A stretch of DNA of 10,889 bases from an uncultured Clostridia bacterium (GTDB lineage Bacteria; Bacillota; Clostridia; Oscillospirales; Acutalibacteraceae). The notes under the pieces are model-generated. The model saw only the letters and a program-made list of their open reading frames with translations, was not told the origin of the DNA and searched no databases. Where the stretch lies: NCBI GenBank assembly GCA_947302895.1, contig CAMYWU010000026.1:1-10889 (forward strand), in the 5' to 3' direction. The position numbers and the translations under genes are program-made. Shown here one piece after another: positions 4,966 to 10,889 of the stretch; within the stretch, counting starts at the first letter, position 1; every line of letters begins with the position of its first letter.

Positions 4966-6219
4966 ATGTATTCCGATTATTATGATTCAATCAGCAAGGT
5001 CAGAGAAACCGATGGCGAAGTTGCAGACGCAATGGCGCTTGAACTTGGCAGACAGCGTGAAAACATTGAGCTTATCGCTTCCGAAAACCTTGTTTCTCCC
5101 CAGGTTATGGCTGCTATGGGTTCAGTTTTAACCAATAAATATGCAGAGGGTTATCCGAATAAGCGCTACTATGGCGGTTGCCAGTATGTTGATATCGTTG
5201 AGGATATCGCTATCAAGAGAGCCTGCGAGGTTTTCGGCTGCAACTATGCAAACGTTCAGCCCCATTCAGGCGCTCAGGCAAACATTGCCGCATATTTTGC
5301 TCTTATTAAGCCGGGCGATACCGTTATGGGTATGAGCCTTGATAACGGCGGTCATTTAACCCACGGCTCAATGGCAAATATTTCGGGTAAGTATTTCAAT
5401 TTCGTTCAGTACGGAGTTGATGAAAACGGATACATTGATTATAACGAATTCAACAAGCTTGTTATAAAGAACAAGCCCCGCCTTGTTGTTGCAGGCGCAT
5501 CGGCTTATCCAAGAGAGATTGATTTCAAAACAATGGCTGATATTGCACACGCAAACGGCGCAATGTTTATGGTTGATATGGCTCATATCGCAGGTCTTGT
5601 TGCCGCAGGACTTCATCAGAGTCCGTTCCCGTGGGCAGATGTTGTTACAACAACAACTCACAAAACCTTAAGAGGTCCCCGCGGCGGTTTAATTTTAACA
5701 AACAACGAATATATCGCAAGAAAGATTAACAGCGCTATCTTCCCGGGAACCCAGGGCGGTCCGCTTATGCATGTTATCGCAGGTAAGGCAGTTTGCTTCG
5801 GCGAGGCTCTTAAGCCCGAGTTTAAGGAATATCAGCAGAGAGTTATCAACAACGCTCAGGCTCTTGCAAAAGGTCTTACTTCAAGAGGTCTTAACCTTGT
5901 TTCAGGCGGTACTGATAACCACCTTTGCCTTCTTGATTTAAGAGGAACAGGCGTAACAGGCAAGGAGCTCGAGGCAAGACTCGACGAGGTTCATATCACA
6001 CTTAATAAGAACACTGTTCCAAACGAGCCTCTTTCACCGTTTGTAACAAGCGGCGTTCGTATCGGAACTCCTGCTGCAACAACAAGGGGTCTTAATGAGG
6101 CTGATTTTGATAAGATTGCAGAATTTATCTTCCTTGCAATTAAGGATTTCGACGGCAATAAGGAATACATCACAAACGGCGTTGCAGATATCTGCAAAAA
6201 ATATCCTCTTTACGAATAA
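4966..6219 (+). CDS. glyA: Serine hydroxymethyltransferase
   Basis: A 417-residue PLP enzyme that interconverts serine plus tetrahydrofolate with glycine plus 5,10-methylene-THF, the main supply of one-carbon units for purine, thymidylate and methionine synthesis. Visible motifs: [11 protein letters not shown] near 35-44, [15 protein letters not shown] 57-71, PHSGAQAN 99-106, D204 and H207 in VDMAHIAG (cofactor and active-site contacts), and [14 protein letters not shown] with the PLP lysine at K233. The length matches bacterial GlyA, and the start is fixed by a consensus AGGAGG. No intrinsic terminator is seen before the next gene 32 bases downstream, so read-through is likely. The glycerophosphotransferase and tagD neighbours are not functionally linked in any standard pathway. 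Confidence 0.97.
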   Translation: MYSDYYDSISKVRETDGEVADAMALELGRQRENIELIASENLVSPQVMAAMGSVLTNKYAEGYPNKRYYGGCQYVDIVEDIAIKRACEVFGCNYANVQPHSGAQANIAAYFALIKPGDTVMGMSLDNGGHLTHGSMANISGKYFNFVQYGVDENGYIDYNEFNKLVIKNKPRLVVAGASAYPREIDFKTMADIAHANGAMFMVDMAHIAGLVAAGLHQSPFPWADVVTTTTHKTLRGPRGGLILTNNEYIARKINSAIFPGTQGGPLMHVIAGKAVCFGEALKPEFKEYQQRVINNAQALAKGLTSRGLNLVSGGTDNHLCLLDLRGTGVTGKELEARLDEVHITLNKNTVPNEPLSPFVTSGVRIGTPAATTRGLNEADFDKIAEFIFLAIKDFDGNKEYITNGVADICKKYPLYE

Positions 6220-6251
6220 AATAACTTCATAAAGAAATCGAGTTGTTTAAA

Positions 6252-7361
6252 ATGAAAATTATACTTATCGGCATATTAAAGGTTATTCTTGAAATAATCT
6301 ATGCTCCGCTGAAGCTTCAGAAAACAAAGAACAGAATTGTTTATCTCTCACGCCAGAGCAACGATAAAAGCCTTGATATGCGCCTTCTTGAAGAGGCAAT
6401 CAAAAAGGAATGCCCCGAAACTGAGCAGGTTTTCAGACTCAGAATGCTTGAAAGCGGTCTTGGTGCAAAGGTTAAATATGCCCTGGGAGTTATCGGCGAT
6501 ATGTTTTATCTTGCTTCCTCGAAGCTTGCAATTGTTGATACATATTCGCTTACCGTTTCCTGTCTTCATCATAAAAAGAGCCTTAAGGTTCTCCAGATAT
6601 GGCATGCGCTCGGCGCAACGAAAAAATTCGGCTGGCAGTCTGTTGGAACAAAAGAGGGCAGGGATGAAAAGCTCAGCAAGGCGCTTTGTATGCATAAGAA
6701 CTATGATTATGTTTTGGCTCCGAGCAGTGAAACTGCAAAGTTTTATATGGAGGGCTTTAATGTTGGCGCAGATAAAATAAAAATCTGCCCCCTTCCGAGA
6801 GTTGATTATGTTACGGACGGACAGTCGAAAACAGGCGATTTCTTCTATAACAACCCGGGTATGAGCGAAAAGAAGCTCGTTTTATATGTTCCAACTTTCA
6901 GAGAGCGTGAGGAATATGCTGCCGAGCTGCTCAAAGCTGAGTTTAAAGATGCTGAGGGATATCAGCTTATTATAAGCCCCCATCCGCTGTCCCTGGTTAA
7001 GAAGGATGAAAACTATATTCCGAAAGGAAACTTCTCCTCCGTTGACCTTATGAAGCTTGCAGATATAATTATAACCGATTATTCTGCCTGCGCTTATGAG
7101 GCAGCGCTTTTGATGAAGCCGCTTTATTTCTTCGTTCCCGATTATAACGAATATATGAAGGACAGGGGAATAAACGTTAATATTTTCGAAGAGCTTCCGA
7201 GCGCAGTTTTTGAAAATGCTCAGGCTCTTGCAGAGGCAATCAAGGCTGATGAATATGATTTTAACAGCCTATATACCTTTAAAGAAAAATATGTTGAGCT
7301 TGCAAAGTCGGGCAATACCGAAACGCTTGCAAAGTTTATAAAAATGATTATAGGTGATTAA
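6252..7361 (+). CDS. CDP-glycerol:poly(glycerophosphate) glycerophosphotransferase family protein (TagB/TagF-like)
   Basis: A 369-residue protein (from ATG at 6252) of the family that transfers glycerol phosphate from CDP-glycerol to a lipid-linked or polymeric acceptor at the inner membrane face. Family marks: QIWHALGATKKFG with H118, VPTFRE 213-218, ISPHPL with H244, and DIIITDYSACAYEAALLMKP at 271-290. The two histidines and the TDYS segment match the catalytic and CDP-glycerol-binding parts of TagF. The first 20 residues are hydrophobic and amphipathic (MKIILIGILKVILEIIYAPL), suitable for peripheral membrane attachment. An in-frame TTG at 6243 is also possible; ATG is preferred, although neither has a strong RBS. 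The next gene, tagD, supplies the substrate. Primase (TagB-like), polymerase (TagF-like) or side-branch transfer cannot be told apart; the size is close to TagB. Confidence 0.88.
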   Translation: MKIILIGILKVILEIIYAPLKLQKTKNRIVYLSRQSNDKSLDMRLLEEAIKKECPETEQVFRLRMLESGLGAKVKYALGVIGDMFYLASSKLAIVDTYSLTVSCLHHKKSLKVLQIWHALGATKKFGWQSVGTKEGRDEKLSKALCMHKNYDYVLAPSSETAKFYMEGFNVGADKIKICPLPRVDYVTDGQSKTGDFFYNNPGMSEKKLVLYVPTFREREEYAAELLKAEFKDAEGYQLIISPHPLSLVKKDENYIPKGNFSSVDLMKLADIIITDYSACAYEAALLMKPLYFFVPDYNEYMKDRGINVNIFEELPSAVFENAQALAEAIKADEYDFNSLYTFKEKYVELAKSGNTETLAKFIKMIIGD

Positions 7362-7362
7362 A

Positions 7363-7791
7363 TTGAAAAGAGTTTTAACATACGGAACATTCGATTTGCT
7401 CCACTACGGTCATATTAATCTTTTAAAAAGAGCCAAGGAGCTCGGCGATTATCTTGTTGTTGCGCTTTCAACCGATGAGTTTAACGCAACCAAGGGCAAA
7501 ACAGCTTACCATAGCTATGAAACCCGCAAGAAAATGCTTGAAGCTATCAGATATGTTGACCTTGTTATTCCCGAGGAAACCTGGGAGCAGAAAATCGACG
7601 ATGTTAAAAACTATTATATTGATGTTGTTGTTATGGGCTCGGACTGGGCAGGAAGCGATAAATTTGATTATCTTAAGGATTATTGCGAGCTTGTTTATCT
7701 CGACAGAACCCCAGGTGTTTCAACCTCACGGATTAAGGATGAACTTGGTTTGAAGGAGGCTGAACACGGAAAGGATCAGTTGCCAGAGTAG
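7363..7791 (+). CDS. tagD: Glycerol-3-phosphate cytidylyltransferase
   Basis: A 142-residue nucleotidyltransferase that makes CDP-glycerol from CTP and sn-glycerol 3-phosphate. The HxGH motif is HYGH at 14-17, after the conserved MKRVLTYGTFDLL. LSTDEFN is at 35-41, KTAYHSYETRKKMLEAIRYV at 46-65, MGSDW at 91-95, and the RTxG[IV]ST signature is RTPGVSTSRI at 115-124. Alignment with the B. subtilis TagD start favours TTG at 7363, served by AGGTG at 7352-7356. A GTG at 7354 overlapping the upstream stop would add three residues. It lies two bases after the glycerophosphotransferase gene and is certainly coupled to it. Together they form a substrate-maker plus transferase pair for a teichoic-acid-like glycerol phosphate polymer or decoration. 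Confidence 0.94.
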   Translation: MKRVLTYGTFDLLHYGHINLLKRAKELGDYLVVALSTDEFNATKGKTAYHSYETRKKMLEAIRYVDLVIPEETWEQKIDDVKNYYIDVVVMGSDWAGSDKFDYLKDYCELVYLDRTPGVSTSRIKDELGLKEAEHGKDQLPE

Positions 7792-7821
7792 AAGACAGAG
7801 CGCATTCCTAACAGGAAAAGA

Positions 7822-7868
7822 CCATCCCTCCGTCTGCTTCGCAGCCACCTCCCTTTAGCAAGGGAGGC
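7822..7868. repeat. Short palindromic intergenic repeat
   Basis: Two adjacent hairpins: CTGC-TTC-GCAG (7834-7844) and CCTCCCTT-TAGC-AAGGGAGG (7848-7867), preceded by CCATCCCTC. The form closely resembles the CTCCCTT/AAGGGAG palindromic units scattered between genes in many gut Clostridia. No U-tract follows, so it is not a standard terminator. Its 3' arm contains the only AGGGAGG near the next gene, but 16 bases before the ATG, which is too far for an ordinary RBS. The rest of 7792-7883 shows no gene or clear promoter. Confidence 0.6.
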
Positions 7869-7883
7869 AATAAGGTTTATTAT

Positions 7884-9074
7884 ATGAGTTATAAAATATC
7901 AGATAATTTTTCAAATATGAAGCCCTCTGCAACGAGGGAAATACTTAAGGTAACGAGCCAACCGGGTATGATTGCCTTTGCAGGCGGTTCACCCGATACG
8001 AGCGCATTTCCCTGCGAGGAGGTTAAAAAGCTTTCCTCGCAGATTTTGAGTGAAAACCCTGTTTCAGCTCTGGTTTACGGAGTATCGGAGGGCTATGAGC
8101 CACTTCGTGAAAACATAAAATGCTGGCTTAGGAAAAATGATAATATTGGATGTGAAAACGATAGCATTATCATTACCTCGGGCGGAACTCAGGTTATGGA
8201 TCTTGCAACAAGGGTTTTAACAAGCCCGGGTGATACCGTTATATGCGAGGAGCCTTCTTTTATAGGTTCGCTCAACTGCTTTCGTTCGCACGGCTGCAAA
8301 TTAGTCGGCGTTGAAATAGATGATGACGGAATGAATATCGATAAATTAAGACAGGCGGTTAAGGATAATCCAAACGCAAGATTTATCTATACAATTCCGA
8401 ATTTCCAAAACCCCGGCGGAACAACCCTTAGCCTTGAAAAGCGCAGGGCAATGCTTAAAATTGCAAAGGAAAACAATCTGATTATCCTTGAGGACGACCC
8501 ATACGGCAAGCTCAGAACAGCGGGCGAGAGCCTTCCGACAATCAAGAGTATGGATAACGGCGAGAATGTTATTTATGCAGGCTCGTTTTCAAAGATTTTA
8601 GCTCCCGGAATCAGAGTTGCTTTTGCAGTTGTTCCGAATAAAATAGTTCCTGCTTTCACTATTGCAAAGCAGGTCAGCGATGTTCACAGCGGCGTGTTAA
8701 ATCAGATGATTGTTTCCCGATGGTTTGATGAATACGATGTTGATGAGCATATAAGAGAGATACAGAAAATCTATCGCAGAAAACTCAATTTAATGTGCGA
8801 TTGCCTTGATGAATACTGCTCCGACTTTATTTCATATGTTCGTCCCGAGGGCGGTCTTTTCATCTGGGCAAAGCTTGATGAAAAAATTGATATGATGCAG
8901 TATGTTAAAAAACTCCTTGAATACAAGGTTGCGGTTGTACCTGGTACTGCATTTATGATAGACGACACTGCTGAGTGTCATTATATACGCCTTAACTATT
9001 CAACGCCGAGCGATGAAAATATAGTGTTGGGTGTTAAGTCAATGGCGCAAGCCATTAATGAGTTAAGAGTTTAG
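7884..9074 (+). CDS. PLP-dependent aminotransferase, fold type I (2-aminoadipate/aromatic-type)
   Basis: A 396-residue class I/II aminotransferase. Features: MIAFAGGSPDTSAFP near 29-43, VYGVSEGYEPLRE 64-76, ITSGGTQVMDLATRVL 97-112, IPNFQNPGG 171-179, EDDPYGKLR with D205 and Y207, PLP lysine K237 in AGSFSKILAPGIRVAF, and the carboxylate-binding arginine R369 in YIRLNYS. The opening and the 'PEGGLFIWAKL' segment (321-331) match the group containing LysN-like 2-aminoadipate aminotransferases, aromatic aminotransferases and MocR catalytic domains. There is no N-terminal GntR DNA-binding domain, so it is an enzyme rather than a MocR regulator. Substrate is not decided by sequence. The RBS is weak (AAGG at 7872-7875), which may mean modest translation or read-through supply. 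It precedes trpS by 34 bases. Confidence 0.88.
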   Translation: MSYKISDNFSNMKPSATREILKVTSQPGMIAFAGGSPDTSAFPCEEVKKLSSQILSENPVSALVYGVSEGYEPLRENIKCWLRKNDNIGCENDSIIITSGGTQVMDLATRVLTSPGDTVICEEPSFIGSLNCFRSHGCKLVGVEIDDDGMNIDKLRQAVKDNPNARFIYTIPNFQNPGGTTLSLEKRRAMLKIAKENNLIILEDDPYGKLRTAGESLPTIKSMDNGENVIYAGSFSKILAPGIRVAFAVVPNKIVPAFTIAKQVSDVHSGVLNQMIVSRWFDEYDVDEHIREIQKIYRRKLNLMCDCLDEYCSDFISYVRPEGGLFIWAKLDEKIDMMQYVKKLLEYKVAVVPGTAFMIDDTAECHYIRLNYSTPSDENIVLGVKSMAQAINELRV

Positions 9075-9075
9075 G

Positions 9076-9094
9076 GTGGGCGTTGCCCACACCC
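9076..9094. repeat. Small hairpin between the aminotransferase and trpS genes
   Basis: GTGGGC (9076-9081) and GCCCAC (9085-9090) form a 6-bp stem with a 3-base loop, and ACCC follows, able to extend pairing with a bulge. There is no T-run after it. It sits just after the aminotransferase stop and before the trpS RBS GGAG at 9099-9102. It may tune mRNA stability or be a small repeat. Confidence 0.35.
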
Positions 9095-9108
9095 GATTGG
9101 AGAATACT

Positions 9109-10116
9109 ATGGCAGAAACAACAGAAAGAAAAAAGAGAAGCTTATCGCTGATACAGCCAACCTCGGTTCCGACTTTGGGAAACTATCTCGGAGCTATGAA
9201 GGGCTGGCCAACTTATCAGGAGAATTTTGATACAATTTTCGGCGTTGCTGATTTGCATTCAATAACTGTTCGTCAGGAGCCTGCAAAGCTCAGAGAGCAG
9301 ACAACCCAGCTTTATGCGATGCTGCTTGCTTTGAGGCTTGACCCGGAGAAGGGAATAGTTTTTATTCAGAGCCACGTTCCCGAGCATTCACAGCTTGCAT
9401 GGCTTCTTAATTGCTATACCCAGTTCGGCGAGCTTAACAGAATGACTCAGTTTAAGGATAAATCGGCTCAGCACAGCGATAATGTTAATGCAGGCTTATT
9501 CACATATCCCTGTCTTATGGCTTCTGATATTCTGCTCTATCAGGCGGACGTTGTTCCCGTTGGTGCAGACCAGAAGCAGCACCTTGAAATAACAAGGGAT
9601 ATTGCAGAGCGATTTAACGGCATTTACGGCAATGTTTTCACAATTCCCGAACCCTATATTCCAAAGCAGGGCGCAAGGGTTATGAGCCTTCAGAATCCCG
9701 TTTCAAAGATGAGCAAGAGCGACCCGAACCCGAAGGGAACGGTTTTTTTAACCGATGAGCCGAATGTTATTATGAAGAAGTTTAAGTCCGCTGTTACCGA
9801 TAGCGAAATGAGCGTTCGCTATGCAGACGGCAAGGACGGTATTAATAATCTGATGACAATCTATAGCGCAATAACGGGCGATAGCTTTGAAACTATCGAA
9901 CACGATTTTGCAGGAAAGGGCTACGGCGACTTTAAAAAGGCAGTTGGGGAGGCTGTTGTTGAGGAGCTTGCTCCCGTTCAGCAGAGATATAACGAGCTGA
10001 TGAAGGATAAGGCATACCTCAAGGAGTGCTGGACCAATGGCGCTGATTTTGCCTCCCGTGTTGCAGGAAGAACGCTTTCAAAGGCAATGAAGAAAATCGG
10101 ATTTGTTGCAAAATAA
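9109..10116 (+). CDS. trpS: Tryptophanyl-tRNA synthetase
   Basis: A 335-residue class Ic synthetase charging tRNA-Trp. The HIGH-equivalent TLGN is at 22-25 within IQPTSVPTLGNYLGAM. H50 lies in ADLHSIT. FGELNRMTQFKDKS is at 106-119, the tryptophan-recognising aspartate D140 in MASDILLY, PVGADQKQHLE 150-160, and KMSKS at 200-204 followed by DPNPKG. The length matches bacterial TrpS. ATG at 9109 is chosen because GGAG (9099-9102) is well placed and the extra residues from GTG at 9076 would pass through the intergenic hairpin. The segment usually seen as GIQPSG reads LIQPTS here, losing two glycines beside the ATP site. No T-box leader is present in the 34-base gap, so it is likely transcribed with the upstream gene. 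Confidence 0.96.
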   Translation: MAETTERKKRSLSLIQPTSVPTLGNYLGAMKGWPTYQENFDTIFGVADLHSITVRQEPAKLREQTTQLYAMLLALRLDPEKGIVFIQSHVPEHSQLAWLLNCYTQFGELNRMTQFKDKSAQHSDNVNAGLFTYPCLMASDILLYQADVVPVGADQKQHLEITRDIAERFNGIYGNVFTIPEPYIPKQGARVMSLQNPVSKMSKSDPNPKGTVFLTDEPNVIMKKFKSAVTDSEMSVRYADGKDGINNLMTIYSAITGDSFETIEHDFAGKGYGDFKKAVGEAVVEELAPVQQRYNELMKDKAYLKECWTNGADFASRVAGRTLSKAMKKIGFVAK

Positions 10117-10125
10117 GGTGATTTT

Positions 10126-10889
10126 ATGTTAAATATAACACCCTATCCAAAAGAGGTTGAAGAGCTTGACGGCTGTTTTACTCTTGATGAAAAACCGAGA
10201 GTTAAAAGCGATTTTAAGTTAGCTCTGATTAAGCCCTATGTTGATTTTGCAGACGATGCAAATATCATTATCGCAAAGGATGAAAGCCTTGCAAAAGAGG
10301 GCTATACTCTGAATGTTTCAGAAAGTGAAATAAGAATTGCCGCATCAAGCGAAATCGGCGCATACTATGCGCTTTTGACTATAAGAAAAATCTCGGGGCT
10401 CGACCTTGGTAAAAGGGAAGTGCCCTGTTGCATAATAAATGATGAGCCGTATTTTAAATGGCGTGGAATAAATGTTGATGAAAGCCGTCATTTTTTCGGT
10501 GAGGAGCAGATTAAAAAGGTTCTTGATTATATGTTTTTCGAGAAGCTCAATGTTCTTCACTGGCATTTAACGGATGACCACGGCTGGCGAATTGAGATAA
10601 AAAAATTCCCCCGTTTAACCGAAATCGCCTCACACAGGAAATATACCCATATCGGGGGCTGGAAAAGCTTTAAATGCGAGCATAAGCCCCACGGCGGCTG
10701 CTATACTCAAAAGCAGATAAAGAATATTATTTCCTATGCAGGAGAAAGAGGAATAAGCATTGTTCCCGAAATTGATTTTCCTGCGCACTGCATATCCGCT
10801 ATGGCGGCATATAACGAGCTGATGTGCTTCCCGAAGAAGCAGGAGGTTATCGGGTATTTCTCATGGGATTATCCGAAATACAAAAGCCT
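10126..10889 (+). CDS. Beta-N-acetylhexosaminidase, glycoside hydrolase family 20 (5' part, cut by window end)
   Basis: An open frame from ATG at 10126 (RBS AAGGTGAT at 10115-10122, overlapping the trpS stop) runs to the window edge, giving 254 residues. Residues 1-105 resemble the GH20b-like N-terminal domain. The catalytic barrel begins near 110 with YFKWRGINVDESRHFF, then LNVLHWHLTDDHGWRIEIKK (141-160) and VPEIDFPAHCISAMAAY (213-229). These match family 20 exo-hexosaminidases removing terminal GlcNAc or GalNAc. The catalytic Asp-Glu pair should follow beyond residue 254 and is not in the window. There is no signal peptide (MLNITPYPKE start), so the enzyme is probably cytoplasmic and acts on imported aminosugar oligosaccharides or recycled cell-wall fragments. 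Confidence 0.9.
   Translation, partial: MLNITPYPKEVEELDGCFTLDEKPRVKSDFKLALIKPYVDFADDANIIIAKDESLAKEGYTLNVSESEIRIAASSEIGAYYALLTIRKISGLDLGKREVPCCIINDEPYFKWRGINVDESRHFFGEEQIKKVLDYMFFEKLNVLHWHLTDDHGWRIEIKKFPRLTEIASHRKYTHIGGWKSFKCEHKPHGGCYTQKQIKNIISYAGERGISIVPEIDFPAHCISAMAAYNELMCFPKKQEVIGYFSWDYPKYKS

Noticed and set aside
7848..7883. Intrinsic terminator after tagD
   Set aside because: The stem is strong, but the sequence after it (CAATAAGG) has no T-run, and the hairpin matches a common intergenic repeat form.
9076..9108. T-box leader or terminator upstream of trpS
   Set aside because: The gap is only 34 bases, there is no T-box sequence, and the small hairpin lacks a U-tract.
9076..9108. GTG start at 9076 for trpS
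   Set aside because: It would overlap the hairpin next to the previous stop and has no RBS; ATG 9109 has GGAG at a normal distance.

Overview
The window looks like a chromosome segment of a gut-type Clostridia bacterium, probably from the Oscillospiraceae/Ruminococcaceae side. The evidence is the Firmicutes-like protein families, AT-rich intergenic DNA with strong AGGAGG-type ribosome binding sites, an encoded-CCA tRNA, and the short palindromic intergenic repeats common in such genomes. The genus cannot be fixed from the sequence alone.

Left part (1 to about 3711): an accessory segment that reads as the right-hand portion of a mobilizable element. It holds the last codons of an unknown gene, a cluster of inverted repeats that is a good oriT candidate, mobC, an overlapping MOBP-type relaxase gene, and a small excisionase-like helix-turn-helix gene. 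Next comes a cargo gene for an Lsa/CplR-type ABC-F ribosomal protection protein (predicted resistance to lincosamides, pleuromutilins and streptogramin A). The cargo gene has its own sigma-A-type promoter and a leader with a six-codon peptide, alternative hairpins and an intrinsic terminator, the layout expected for antibiotic-induced attenuation. After it lie a terminator and about 200 bases of direct and inverted repeats, including GGTTG boxes spaced exactly 11 bp apart, likely recombinase or accessory-protein sites near the element end. No integrase is in the window.

Middle (3712 to 4965): a tRNA-Pro(GGG) gene on the minus strand with its own promoter and terminator. Its 3' end faces the mobile segment, as expected for an element using a tRNA 3' end as its attachment site. 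Divergently transcribed is yebC, with a promoter and terminator. A MITE-like element made of two inverted blocks of 7-bp tandem repeats follows.

Right part (4966 to 10889): a tightly packed plus-strand run of core genes. These are glyA (serine hydroxymethyltransferase), a CDP-glycerol:glycerophosphotransferase-family gene and tagD (a pair that would make and polymerise or attach activated glycerol phosphate), a PLP aminotransferase, trpS, and the start of a family 20 beta-N-acetylhexosaminidase cut by the window edge. A short palindromic repeat separates tagD from the aminotransferase gene. I see no convincing intrinsic terminator between glyA and the window end, so much of this may be co-transcribed, although the functions are mixed.

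The most notable finds are the attenuator-controlled ABC-F resistance gene on a mobilizable element beside tRNA-Pro, the candidate oriT, and the helically phased repeats at the element's presumed right end. I found no clearly new multi-gene system.
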